A DNA stretch of 64,000 nucleotides from Bacteroides sp. CAG:530 (GTDB lineage: Bacteria > Bacteroidota > Bacteroidia > Bacteroidales > Bacteroidaceae). The DNA lies in NCBI GenBank assembly GCA_000434735.1, contig FR881278.1:2771-66770 (forward strand), given 5' to 3'. Within the stretch, counting starts at the first letter, position 1. The number at the start of each line of letters is the position of its first letter. Positions 32,676 through 41,658 of this stretch are shown here, piece by piece. A program made the translations under genes and the position numbers. Below the pieces are notes generated by a model. That model was given only the letters and a program-made list of their open reading frames with translations. It ran no database searches and had not been told where the DNA came from.

Positions 32676-33677
32676 ATGCGTAGGATAAGGTATATAATAG
32701 GTCTGTTGGTTCTGCTGTTTGTGGTTGGCACTACAGCTTGTCATTACCAAGTAACTTCGTCGTCTAACCGTGCCAATCAAGATACGGTGATTGATGGAGA
32801 TTCTATCGCTATGAGTGGGGTAATGGAGAAAGACTCATTAGATGTACCTATCCGTCCTTACGCATTGAATTGTAACTTGGAAGTCGTCACAGATACATTG
32901 TGGCTGCATCTGCTTCCGTTTACAGATACCATTCCTGTATTAAGGCATGACAATGTGGTAGTGGCTGAGATAGACATTCATCCTAACGACTCGGTGAATA
33001 CGGTGTGGGTGAAAGTTGCCCGTGACCAAAGTACGATAGGCTGGATACCAGAAAAGAAACTTCTGAAAAATGTAGTACCTGTAGACCCTATATCGCAGTG
33101 TATACATTTGTTCAGTAGCTCTCACGCTTTGCCGTTCTTCTTGATTTTAGCTGTATTCTTTCTGTCTTTTGTCTATCGTGCCGTACGTCGTAAGCAGATA
33201 AAGCTTATTTGGCTGAATGATATCGACAGTGTGTTTCCTGTAATACTGTCGTTACTGATGGCATCTTCCGCCACATTATATAATAGTATTCAGCACTTTG
33301 TGCCCGAAACGTGGGAGCATTATTATTACGACCCTACGTTAAATCCGTTTGCTGTACCGTTTATTTTAGGGTTGTTCATTATCAGTGTAGCGCTTATCTT
33401 GCTGCTTGGAGTTGCTATGCTCGATGATTTGTTTCATCAAACCAGCATAGAAGTGGCATTCTTTTACTTGGTAGGGTTGATGTCTGTATGCATCTTTATC
33501 TATATCTTCTTTACTTATATATGGGTTTATCTGGCATACATCTGTTTGGTGGCATACGCCGTAGGGTGTGTCCGTTGGTTTCGTAAGGCCAACGGCTATC
33601 CGTATGCATGCGGTGCCTGTGGAGCAAAAATGCGGACAAAGGGTGTTTGTCCGCATTGTGGCGCGCTGAATGAATGA
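32676..33677 (+). CDS. Membrane protein with SH3-like outer segment and C-terminal zinc ribbon
   Basis: 333 residues, family not recognised by name. The N-terminus has a lipoprotein-like signal (LLVLLFVVGTTAC at ~9-21). Residues ~35-130 form a beta-rich exported part resembling a bacterial SH3 domain (WVKVARDQSTIGWIPEKKL). Four membrane segments follow (~150-290). The C-terminus has a zinc ribbon, CGACGAKMRTKGVCPHCGA, which would be cytosolic or membrane-edge. It starts 9 bases after rlhA and ends 2 bases from the convergent TonB receptor gene, with no room for a terminator. Confidence 0.7.
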   Translation: MRRIRYIIGLLVLLFVVGTTACHYQVTSSSNRANQDTVIDGDSIAMSGVMEKDSLDVPIRPYALNCNLEVVTDTLWLHLLPFTDTIPVLRHDNVVVAEIDIHPNDSVNTVWVKVARDQSTIGWIPEKKLLKNVVPVDPISQCIHLFSSSHALPFFLILAVFFLSFVYRAVRRKQIKLIWLNDIDSVFPVILSLLMASSATLYNSIQHFVPETWEHYYYDPTLNPFAVPFILGLFIISVALILLLGVAMLDDLFHQTSIEVAFFYLVGLMSVCIFIYIFFTYIWVYLAYICLVAYAVGCVRWFRKANGYPYACGACGAKMRTKGVCPHCGALNE

Positions 33678-33679
33678 TA

Positions 33680-36127
33680 TCAGAAACAGCAGCGTATATC
33701 TATTCCGGCTTGTATGGGTCGGCCTTGCTGAGTGAATCCTCTACCCATGGTTTCAAAGTAGAAAGCCTGATAGTCTTTATTTAAAATATTGTTTGCCCAG
33801 ATTGAAATCTGACCGTGTCCTTTGTTCAGACTGATGCGTCCGTTAAGGGTACCGTACAGTGCCTGACTTGCATCGTTCTGTTCGGTCCAGTAAATTCGTC
33901 CTGCAGCCTTATAGTTGGCGTTGATAGTGATATTGTCAAGCAGTCGGCACGCATTGGTTCTGATTACATACTGCGCTCCGGCGTTAAAGGTATGCTTTGG
34001 AACAAACGGAACGTAGTTTCCTTCGTTCTCCCCGTTAGAGAAAGTGGCATACGTATATCCGTAGCATCCGTTGAGGCTGAAGTCGTTGGTGATTTGAGTC
34101 TTTAATGTAGCCTCGGCACCCATGCTCTTGCTCTTTCCGGCGTTAACAGTTTCGCGTCCCAGTCCCGTATCCGAGAAACGTGATATCTGCTGGTCGTGCG
34201 TATCCATGTAAAACGCAGCCAAGTCGAGTTGCAGTTTGCTATCCGCAAGATTCAAGTGAGATCCTATCTCGTAGTTCCATGAATATTCCGGCTTATAGAG
34301 AGTTTGCTTTTTAACGTCTGCTTCTACGGATTTACTCTTCATGTTATTTAATACACCTTTTATTAATGCTTTTGTAGCTTCGGGTATCATTGGTGCGTTG
34401 TCTACTACTGGAATGGTGGCTTCGGCAACCTGAGTCATCATAGTAGACTGCATGTCACTGTTCAGCAATTCAGAGAAACTCTGTATGTTGAATCCTCCCG
34501 AGCGGTATCCGCGGGTTACGCTTGCGTATACGTTGTTTCGTTTGCCGAAGTTGTACTGCATAGCGAATTTAGGAAGTAATTGTAGATAGTCGTGGTCGGT
34601 CTTACCTTCATACCGTTGTGCGGCATTGAAAGTAGTGGCTTTTACCATCTGAATCTCTTTGTTCATGGGCGACAGTACTCCATTCAGAGAGTAGGTGTGC
34701 GACAAGTCGTATCCGGCATCGTATTTCAGAAACATCTTTTCATAATCTACACGCAGACCCACTGTTACAGACAGACCCTTGGCTCCCAGAAAATCATTCA
34801 GAGTAGTTTGATGAAAGAACGCTCCATTAAGAATAGGAGTCTTGAACTTATTGCCGATAAGTAGTTCATTACCGTTAATACGATCATCGAATTTGAATTT
34901 CATCGTCATATTTCCCATCGAAACATCTGGCAGATGCTTGTTGGCGTTGGTGTTGATGGTATTATTCAGCCAATCTATTCCGTCCGACCAGAATGTTACA
35001 GGGCCTTGTGTATCTTGCCATTGGTAGAAACCGCTTACACCGTTTATCCATTGCCAGTTGCTTCCCGGCTTAGATTTGGCAACCAGTTCTTCTGAGATGA
35101 TTTTCGCGTTCTGCTTTTGCGTAAGCGAGTAGATATCTTTTTCTATAAAGTCTTGGTCCAAGTCCATGTGGTCTCGCAGATATTGAAATCCGGTTACGCT
35201 GCTCAGTATAAAAGACTCTTCTTGATGCTCCAAGTTAAGTCCGCCGTTTACCAAGTTACGCTTATATCCACTTTCTCTATTATAGGCGATGCGTCCTATA
35301 TAGTCGGCCCGGTCTTCGTTTTCCTTATTTACCATGCCGGCATATTCGTATGGATATCCACCTTGGTTTACATATTCATAATTCACTGTGAAATCGAGCT
35401 TTGTGTTCTCTGTAGGCAGATAGATAGCGCGTACTCGTCCGCCGAATTCATTTCCGTTATCTATGTGTTCGTTATTGAATGTATTCTTGAAGAATCCTCC
35501 TTTATATCCGTAGAAGAATCCGGTAGAAAAGGCGAATTTTGGGCTGACGCGGTGATAGTGAGTAAGCGATGCGTTGTACTCGTTGTGCGTAGCGGCACCA
35601 AGGCGTACGTCGGTTCCTTGATAGTTGAACGGCGATTTGGTGAATACACGTATCAAGCCTCCCATCGTATTGCGTCCGTACAGAGTTCCTTGCGGACCTC
35701 GCAACACGTCTATGCGTTCTATGTCGGAGTAATTGAAATCGAAAGCAGCCTTTTCTATGAAAGGGATGTTGTCTACATACAGTCCTACAGCCGGAGTGTT
35801 TACACGCGAGCCTATACCTCTTACATATACAGAGGTAGTAAGCTTAGAACCATAATCGGGAATAAACAAGTTTGGTACCAGTCCGGTTATAGATTTCACT
35901 GAAGTCACCGCATTGCTTCGCATATCATTTTGCGAGAACGAAGTAGCCGATACAGGCTGCTGTCTTAGTCGGTTATTATCTTTTGGTGTGGCAATGATTA
36001 CGATTTCTTCAATATCGATAACCTTTGTAGTGTCTTTTGTCGATGTCTTATCTGTGATGGCAGGATTTGCCATGGCACTTACGGCAGCTGTCAGAACCAG
36101 CGGCAGTGTTACTGTACGTTTTCTCAT
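33680..36127 (-). CDS. TonB-dependent outer-membrane receptor
   Basis: 815 residues. Signal peptide (~1-20), then a TonB-box-like segment (IEEIVIIATPK, ~40-50), a plug domain (about 55-165, with VYVRGIGSRVNTPAVGLYVDNIPF and LRGPQGTLYGRNTMGG), and a 22-strand beta barrel to the C-terminus. The architecture is that of siderophore- or vitamin-type receptors rather than SusC: there is no carboxypeptidase-like N-terminal domain and no SusD gene beside it. It ends in Cys-Phe; the terminal aromatic is the usual barrel-assembly signal. The substrate is unknown. Confidence 0.9.
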   Translation of the reverse strand: MRKRTVTLPLVLTAAVSAMANPAITDKTSTKDTTKVIDIEEIVIIATPKDNNRLRQQPVSATSFSQNDMRSNAVTSVKSITGLVPNLFIPDYGSKLTTSVYVRGIGSRVNTPAVGLYVDNIPFIEKAAFDFNYSDIERIDVLRGPQGTLYGRNTMGGLIRVFTKSPFNYQGTDVRLGAATHNEYNASLTHYHRVSPKFAFSTGFFYGYKGGFFKNTFNNEHIDNGNEFGGRVRAIYLPTENTKLDFTVNYEYVNQGGYPYEYAGMVNKENEDRADYIGRIAYNRESGYKRNLVNGGLNLEHQEESFILSSVTGFQYLRDHMDLDQDFIEKDIYSLTQKQNAKIISEELVAKSKPGSNWQWINGVSGFYQWQDTQGPVTFWSDGIDWLNNTINTNANKHLPDVSMGNMTMKFKFDDRINGNELLIGNKFKTPILNGAFFHQTTLNDFLGAKGLSVTVGLRVDYEKMFLKYDAGYDLSHTYSLNGVLSPMNKEIQMVKATTFNAAQRYEGKTDHDYLQLLPKFAMQYNFGKRNNVYASVTRGYRSGGFNIQSFSELLNSDMQSTMMTQVAEATIPVVDNAPMIPEATKALIKGVLNNMKSKSVEADVKKQTLYKPEYSWNYEIGSHLNLADSKLQLDLAAFYMDTHDQQISRFSDTGLGRETVNAGKSKSMGAEATLKTQITNDFSLNGCYGYTYATFSNGENEGNYVPFVPKHTFNAGAQYVIRTNACRLLDNITINANYKAAGRIYWTEQNDASQALYGTLNGRISLNKGHGQISIWANNILNKDYQAFYFETMGRGFTQQGRPIQAGIDIRCCF

Positions 36128-36217
36128 CTTGTTTTTGCGATTTTATTAATTCGGTTGCAAAGTAACACTAAACCCACTATCCATGCAATCCTAATAAATG
36201 AGGATATTCTATATACG

Positions 36218-36802
36218 TTAAATGCTGTCGGCTTCTATATAGCCATGCATCACGGCATAGACAGCCAGACCGGAAGCCGACTTGATGCCCAATTTCTCTG
36301 TAATGTTCTTGCGATGCGAGATGACGGTAGTGAGGCTGATGCTTAACTTATCGGCTATCTCCTTATTGATGAATCCTTTGGTTATGAGGATTAATACTTC
36401 TATCTCACGCGGCGACAAGTCGTGCTCCGTATCGTGTTGCGGATAAGACGATGCCGGACGCTGAGCGCCATCATGGCCCGACGAGCGTAAAGCCATGATG
36501 CCTTTTACCAGTTTATCTTGCGGAAGATGTATGTTAAGCGTATGTATTCCGTTCAGTGTAGGCTGTTCGCCACCCGACAGAACGATGGTCTTAGTCTTGC
36601 GTTCCAAGAAAAAAACGGTATGTGCAAAGTAGATTTGAGCCGACACGAAGTAATGTGCATACATGTCGGGCGTGTCGTCTACCAGTCGCTCAAACGACGG
36701 GAATACACGTATGATAGCCTTGGGCAACAGTTCTTCTATTATTGTTTGAAGTCCTAAGGCGGTAAGCGTATTCTGTTCTACTATAGCTATTTCCGGAATC
36801 AT
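36218..36802 (-). CDS. LuxR-type response regulator with degenerate receiver domain
   Basis: 194 residues: a receiver-like N-terminal domain (~1-108) and a GerE/LuxR helix-turn-helix (~128-190, LSPREIEVLILITKGFINKE then SLTTVISHRKNITEKL). The receiver lacks the expected phosphorylation site: the position equivalent to the phosphoacceptor Asp reads FVSAQ (about residue 54), and the usual acidic pair after strand 1 is Glu-Gln. It may therefore act without phosphorylation. It starts 24 bases after the flavoprotein stop and lies 90 bases before the TonB receptor gene on the same strand, so it may control either. Confidence 0.85.
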   Translation of the reverse strand: MIPEIAIVEQNTLTALGLQTIIEELLPKAIIRVFPSFERLVDDTPDMYAHYFVSAQIYFAHTVFFLERKTKTIVLSGGEQPTLNGIHTLNIHLPQDKLVKGIMALRSSGHDGAQRPASSYPQHDTEHDLSPREIEVLILITKGFINKEIADKLSISLTTVISHRKNITEKLGIKSASGLAVYAVMHGYIEADSI

Positions 36803-36826
36803 ATTAACGTTTTGTTTGTTCTATTC

Positions 36827-38476
36827 TTATTTGCCAAGATATAATGCGGCAGCTTCGGCGCAGCGTTCTCCGTCTATACCTGCCGATACTATACCTCCGG
36901 CATATCCGGCACCTTCGCCACAAGGGAACAATCCTCTTACTCTAACATGCTGTAGTGTCTCGTTATCGCGAATGATACGTACAGGCGATGAGGTACGAGT
37001 TTCTACCGCTATCATTACGGCATCGTTCGTAAGGAATCCGTGCGAGCATTTTCCGAATAGTTGGAATCCTTTACTCAATCGTTCGCTGATGAACTGCGGC
37101 ATCCAGAAGTGTAGGGGAGACGATACCAAGCCAGGACTGTACGATGAATCGGGCAGATCGTAGCTCAATTTCTTACGTGTGAAGTCCACCATACGTTGTG
37201 CCGGTGCCGTTTGGCGCATATTTCCTTGCTGCCAACAAGTCTGTTCCAACTTCTCTTGGAAACGCATCATTGCCAACGTGTGTATTTTGCCTTCCTTCAA
37301 TGCTCCGCTTTTAGCTATCAGCTCTTCTGTCTTTTCTTCTGCCGAGCCGGGGAAAGGCTCGCTGCCGGTGAGGTTCAGTGTAGGGTCATTCAGGTCTTCG
37401 GGACGAAGCTCTACCACCATACCAGAGTTACTCCATCTTGTTCCGCGGTTGCTGGGGCTCATGCCGTTTACCACAATTTGGTGAGGACCGCTGGCTGCAG
37501 GCACAACGAATCCTCCAGGGCACATACAGAAGCTGTATACTCCGCGTCCGTCTACCTGCTGCACAAAACTATATTCAGCAGCGGGCAGATATTTACCTCG
37601 TCCTGCTTTATTATGATATTGAATCTGGTCAATCAGCATAGAAGGGTGTTCCAAGCGTACACCTACGGCAATGCCTTTGGCTTCAAGTTCTACGCCGTTA
37701 GAATACAGCCAACGATATACATCGCGTGCCGAGTGTCCGGTAGCCAAGATAACCGGTCCGTGCAACTCTTTGCCGGTATCTGTTGTGATGCCTGTCACTT
37801 GGTCGCCCTCTATTAATAAGGCGTCCATTCGTGTCTGGAAGTGAACTTCTCCACCGCATTCCAATATGGTGTTACGCATATTCTCTATTACGCGCGGCAA
37901 CTTGTCGGTACCTATATGCGGATGTGCGTCTACCAATATCGAGGTGCTTGCGCCGTGCTGACAGAATACGTTGAGTATCTTGTCGGTATTTCCGCGTTTC
38001 TTGCTTCGTGTGTATAACTTTCCGTCGGAATACGCTCCGGCACCGCCTTCTCCGAAACTATAGTTCGATTCCGGGTCTACCTTATGTTCTCGGCTGATAC
38101 GCGCCAAGTCTTCCTTTCGTTCGCGTACGTTCTTTCCACGTTCTACTATTATGGGTTTCAATCCCAGTTCTATCAGTTTCAGAGCTGCGAATAAACCTCC
38201 AGGTCCTGCGCCAACTACGATAACCTGTCGCGCATGTTCCACGTTCTTATATTCCGTGCGTATAAACTGCTCGTTATCGGGCTGTTCATTTATGAAAACA
38301 CGGGCTTTAACATTGACGAAAATGGTACGTTGGCGTGCATCTATGCTACGTTTTATTACTTGAACGGCATTGATGGTGCGCACGTCTAATCCTTTTTCAC
38401 GACTGATGTATTGTTTTAGCGACTGTTCGCTTGCTGCCTGTTCTGGCAGAACTCTTAGTTGATATTCGTTTACCAT
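36827..38476 (-). CDS. FAD-dependent oxidoreductase (COG2509-type)
   Basis: 549 residues. An N-terminal ~80-residue ferredoxin-like extension precedes the FAD-binding GAGPGG (89-94) in VIVVGAGPGGLFAALKL; VERGKNVRERKEDLA, SFGEGGAGAYSDGKLYTR, VILATGHSARDVYRWL and the C-terminal LFPCGEGAGYAGGIVSAG (second dinucleotide contact) follow. This is the layout of the broadly distributed uncharacterised FAD dehydrogenase family COG2509; no substrate is known. It is followed closely by the LuxR-type regulator on the same strand. Confidence 0.88.
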   Translation of the reverse strand: MVNEYQLRVLPEQAASEQSLKQYISREKGLDVRTINAVQVIKRSIDARQRTIFVNVKARVFINEQPDNEQFIRTEYKNVEHARQVIVVGAGPGGLFAALKLIELGLKPIIVERGKNVRERKEDLARISREHKVDPESNYSFGEGGAGAYSDGKLYTRSKKRGNTDKILNVFCQHGASTSILVDAHPHIGTDKLPRVIENMRNTILECGGEVHFQTRMDALLIEGDQVTGITTDTGKELHGPVILATGHSARDVYRWLYSNGVELEAKGIAVGVRLEHPSMLIDQIQYHNKAGRGKYLPAAEYSFVQQVDGRGVYSFCMCPGGFVVPAASGPHQIVVNGMSPSNRGTRWSNSGMVVELRPEDLNDPTLNLTGSEPFPGSAEEKTEELIAKSGALKEGKIHTLAMMRFQEKLEQTCWQQGNMRQTAPAQRMVDFTRKKLSYDLPDSSYSPGLVSSPLHFWMPQFISERLSKGFQLFGKCSHGFLTNDAVMIAVETRTSSPVRIIRDNETLQHVRVRGLFPCGEGAGYAGGIVSAGIDGERCAEAAALYLGK

Positions 38477-38585
38477 AACTGATTATGAACTTATTTGTGC
38501 AAAGATAGTGCAAACCGAATGCATAATATCAGGTTTACTTGAATATTATGCTAAGGTGCAGCCTATTTATTAAAAAATATCGCTT

Positions 38586-39959
38586 TTATCCGAATAGTTC
38601 GCGAAAGGCTTCTTCTACCTTTCTTACCGGAACCAGTTCTATTTTTATTTTCCGTTTATCCAGCCCTTGCAGGTTATGCTTAGGTATAATCATTCGCTTG
38701 AAACCGAGTTTTTCTGCTTCGCCTATGCGCTGCTCTATTCGGTTTACCGGTCTTATCTCTCCGCTTAGGCCTACTTCGCCAGCCATGCAGACTCCGGCAT
38801 CTATTTCCGCATCCATGTTGCTCGACAGGGTTGCGCTTATCACCGCCAAGTCGATGGCGGGGTCGTTTACCTTCAGTCCTCCGGCAATATTCAGGAACAC
38901 ATCTTTCTGCGCCAACTTAAATCCCACTCGCTTTTCTAATACTGCCAGAAGCATGTTCATTCGTCGCAAGTCGAATCCCGTAGCCGAGCGTTGCGGCATT
39001 CCGTATGCGGCGGTGCTTACTAACGCTTGCACTTCGATAAGGAATGGGCGTATGCCTTCTACCGCACAAGCGATTGCTATTCCGCTCATGCCTTCATGGT
39101 CTTGTGTAAGAAGCAGTTCTGATGGATTGCTCACTTGCCGCAGTCCGTCTTGTCTCATTTCGTAGATGCCAAGTTCGGCGGTGCTTCCGAATCTGTTTTT
39201 TATGCTTCTCAATATACGATACATGTAGTGTTGGTCGCCTTCAAACTGAAGAACAGTGTCTACTATATGCTCCAGAACCTTTGGTCCGGCTATGTTTCCT
39301 TCTTTATTTATATGTCCAATAAAGATAACGGGCGTACCGGTCTCCTTCGCGAATTTCAAGATAGAAGCCGAACACTCTCTAACCTGCACGATGCTGCCGG
39401 GCGACGATTCTATGTTTTCTGTCGATATGGTTTGTATTGAGTCTATGATGACTAAATCGGGAGCCGTGTTCTTAATATGAGTGAATATCTGCTCCAGTGA
39501 AGTTTCGCAAGCTATCAGCAGCTCCGTCTCTTCGGGGTGGGGGATGCGGTCGGCGCGTAGTTTGAGTTGGCGTGCGCTCTCTTCGCCAGATACATATAAC
39601 ACCTTCTTGTTAGCAAGACGCAGCACCGTCTGCAATACGAGAGTTGACTTTCCGATACCCGGCTCACCGCCTATCAGTGTAAGCGAGCCTTCTACCAGTC
39701 CACCGCCTAATACGCGGTTCAGCTCTTCGTCGCCCATGTCAATTCGTTGCTCGTCGCTCGAAGTAATCTCGAACAAGCGTTGCGGTTTCGACTTGATTGA
39801 TTCTATTCCGTGGGCTACGTGTTTTGCTACTGGTGCCTCTTTTCGTACCACTTCTTCTACGAAAGTGTTCCATTGTCCGCACGACGGACATTTGCCTGCC
39901 CATTTAGGCGATTCCTGTCCGCAGTTGCTACATACATATACAGTCTTTTCTTTAGCCAT
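38586..39959 (-). CDS. radA: DNA repair/recombination protein RadA
   Basis: 457 residues, full length. Zinc finger Cys10, Cys13, Cys24, Cys27 (CSNCG and CPSCG), Walker A GGEPGIGKS (97-105), the RadA-specific KNRFG motif in RSIKNRFGST, and a C-terminal Lon-protease-like domain without protease activity. RadA is a hexameric branch-migration helicase that aids RecA. It forms its own unit; TATCTTTG on the minus strand near 39985 is a likely -7 box. Confidence 0.96.
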   Translation of the reverse strand: MAKEKTVYVCSNCGQESPKWAGKCPSCGQWNTFVEEVVRKEAPVAKHVAHGIESIKSKPQRLFEITSSDEQRIDMGDEELNRVLGGGLVEGSLTLIGGEPGIGKSTLVLQTVLRLANKKVLYVSGEESARQLKLRADRIPHPEETELLIACETSLEQIFTHIKNTAPDLVIIDSIQTISTENIESSPGSIVQVRECSASILKFAKETGTPVIFIGHINKEGNIAGPKVLEHIVDTVLQFEGDQHYMYRILRSIKNRFGSTAELGIYEMRQDGLRQVSNPSELLLTQDHEGMSGIAIACAVEGIRPFLIEVQALVSTAAYGMPQRSATGFDLRRMNMLLAVLEKRVGFKLAQKDVFLNIAGGLKVNDPAIDLAVISATLSSNMDAEIDAGVCMAGEVGLSGEIRPVNRIEQRIGEAEKLGFKRMIIPKHNLQGLDKRKIKIELVPVRKVEEAFRELFG

Positions 39960-40030
39960 CGTATTATCTACCTATTTTTCATACAAAGATAAAAAATAAG
40001 TGTAAGGTATGATATTGCCATTATATGGAA

Positions 40031-40151
40031 GTCATGAAATTCTTTAATAAAGTCGTCTTACTTCGACCGAAGTAAGCACGTTGACCGACTCGAAGTGAGC
40101 GCTTACTTCGACCGAAGTAAGCATTCACATCGTTCGAAGTAAGACGACTTT
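40031..40151. repeat. Dispersed palindromic intergenic repeat, copy C
   Basis: 103 bases (40049-40151) with perfect 18-base terminal inverted repeats, AAAGTCGTCTTACTTCGA and its complement, and two inner CTTACTTCGACCGAAGTAAG palindromes. Shared flank reaches back to GTCATGAAAT at 40031. Relative to the copy at 20555 the outer blocks are inverted while the centre (GTTGACCGACTCGAAGTGA) keeps its orientation. TGATAAAGTCAGGA follows at 40197-40210, as it does after the other copy. Confidence 0.8.
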
Positions 40152-40419
40152 GCCGTAACTGGCACATTTATGGCTGGTGTATTAGTAACAAAAAACTGAT
40201 AAAGTCAGGAAAAAATAAGTGTATATGGATAAGCGTTAAAAAGTGATATTAATATTTTTTACTTTTGACTTAATGCCAAATTAAGGCATGAATTGCCATA
40301 TAAAGTTTGAAGTTTCTTTCTTTTTATTGCGCTTTTCTTGATTTATGTCGAGAAAAGCAAGTGTATTCAGTTAAAATCCGTTAATTGATAGGGGGGTATT
40401 TCTTTTTGCATATCTTTAC

Positions 40420-40603
40420 GCATGAGAATAATCCCGCAGTGATGCGTGGTTTTCTTTTGTTGCATCTATTTTATAGGTGTAAAAATCCGTATTACAGTGG
40501 TGATATGGTTTATATCTCTATCAGATGGGGTAAATGTATTATCCCTAAAAAATTAATTAGTAATCTCTTAATGTAAGGCTCGCAGTGATGCGAGCCTTAT
40601 ATA
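40420..40603 (+). ncRNA. Candidate small RNA upstream of the rsgA stop
   Basis: A possible promoter (TATCTTTA, 40411-40418) is followed by about 180 bases ending in a clean hairpin terminator. CGCAGTGATGCG occurs at both ends (40435-40446 and 40581-40592), the second as the loop part of the terminator. A 63-codon frame crosses it but starts upstream of the promoter and shows no recognisable protein features. The remaining parts of 39960-40617 hold the palindromic repeat and AT-rich DNA with no gene. Confidence 0.3.
40575..40598 (+). terminator. Hairpin terminator opposite rsgA
   Basis: AAGGCTCG pairs with CGAGCCTT around CAGTGATG, then TATATATT. It lies 20 bases from the convergent rsgA stop and could serve both strands. 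Confidence 0.65.
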
Positions 40604-40617
40604 TTATTTGAGTGATT

Positions 40618-41553
40618 CTAATATGCGGAACGATATTTACCTTCTTCTTTATCTTCTAGGATATTTAAATAAGAAGCATAGCGCGACTCGCTGATGTAGT
40701 GATCGGCAACAGCCTGACGTACGGCGCATCCCGGTTCGTGGCGATGTGTGCAGTCACCGTATTTGCATTCTGCCGAGAACTTGAATATCTCTTTGAAGTA
40801 ATGTCCTACCTCTTCGTCTTTCATATCGAATGTTCCGAATCCTTTTATCCCCGGAGTATCTATAATATATCCGTTGCCTTCTACGGGGAACATCTCAGAG
40901 AATGTAGTGGTGTGCATACCTTTATTATGCGCTGCCGATATTTCGCTTGTCTTTTGATGCTGTTCGGGCAAGATGGCATTTATAAGAGTCGATTTTCCTA
41001 CGCCCGAATGTCCCGAGAATAATGTAATGCGGTTTTTAAGCAGATTGCGTATTTCGTCTATGCCTTCGCCTGTCAGAGCAGACACCTTATAACATGTATA
41101 GCCGATGGTATTGTATAGATTGATTAGTCCTTCTAGGTAGCGCAATTCATCCTCGGTGTATCGGTCTACTTTATTGAAGACTATAGACACCGGAACACGG
41201 TACGCTTCGGCCGATGCTAGAAAACGGTCGATGAATGTAGTAGAAGTTTCAGGATAGTTCACCGTTACCACCAGCAAGCACAAGTCGAGGTTGGCTGCTA
41301 TGATGTGCGATTGTTTAGATAAGTTAGAAGCACGGCGAATGATATAATTCTTGCGGTCTTCTATCTCTGTGATGAAAGAGTTTCCGCTTTCGGTTCCGGA
41401 AATCTGCACTCTGTCGCCCACCGCTACGGGGTTTGTGCTCCGTATACCTTTTAGTCGGAAGTTGCCTTTTATTTTACACTCTACGCTGAGGCCGCTGTCT
41501 GTTTTTACCACATACCAGCTACCTGTATTTCTTATGACTAATCCTTTATCCAA
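40618..41553 (-). CDS. rsgA: Ribosome small-subunit-dependent GTPase A
   Basis: A late 30S assembly GTPase. It shows the circularly permuted order of G motifs: NKVDRYTEDEL (G4) first, then GHSGVGKSTLINAI (G1) and DTPGIKGFG (G3), after an N-terminal OB fold (KGLVIRNTGSWYVVK). A C-terminal zinc knuckle, CKYGDCTHRHEPGC, completes it. I place the start at a TTG codon (41553, reading LDKGLVIRNTG). The only in-frame ATG, 20 codons upstream, is in the loop of the frr terminator and would add residues unlike the family's N-terminus. The product is then about 311 residues, the usual length. Confidence 0.9.
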   Translation of the reverse strand: MDKGLVIRNTGSWYVVKTDSGLSVECKIKGNFRLKGIRSTNPVAVGDRVQISGTESGNSFITEIEDRKNYIIRRASNLSKQSHIIAANLDLCLLVVTVNYPETSTTFIDRFLASAEAYRVPVSIVFNKVDRYTEDELRYLEGLINLYNTIGYTCYKVSALTGEGIDEIRNLLKNRITLFSGHSGVGKSTLINAILPEQHQKTSEISAAHNKGMHTTTFSEMFPVEGNGYIIDTPGIKGFGTFDMKDEEVGHYFKEIFKFSAECKYGDCTHRHEPGCAVRQAVADHYISESRYASYLNILEDKEEGKYRSAY

Positions 41554-41593
41554 AATGATATATTGTGTTTCGCTATTTATATTTATAATTAAT

Positions 41594-41637
41594 AAAAGCA
41601 CGGACTGAGGCATAGTGTCATCGTGGTCCGTGCTTAT
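41594..41637 (-). terminator. Terminator of frr
   Basis: AAAAGCACGGAC (41594-41605) pairs with GTCCGTGCTT (41626-41635). On the minus strand it is followed by TTTTATT. It overlaps the upstream in-frame ATG of rsgA. Confidence 0.8.
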
Positions 41638-41658
41638 TTATCATATAATGAACGGGTA

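Noticed and set aside
35117..35902. Long plus-strand frame opposite the TonB receptor gene
   Set aside because: Shadow of a well-supported outer-membrane receptor; no signal or domain.
40385..40576. 63-codon coding frame
   Set aside because: It begins upstream of the likely promoter, has no recognisable features, and ends at a terminator of a candidate noncoding transcript.
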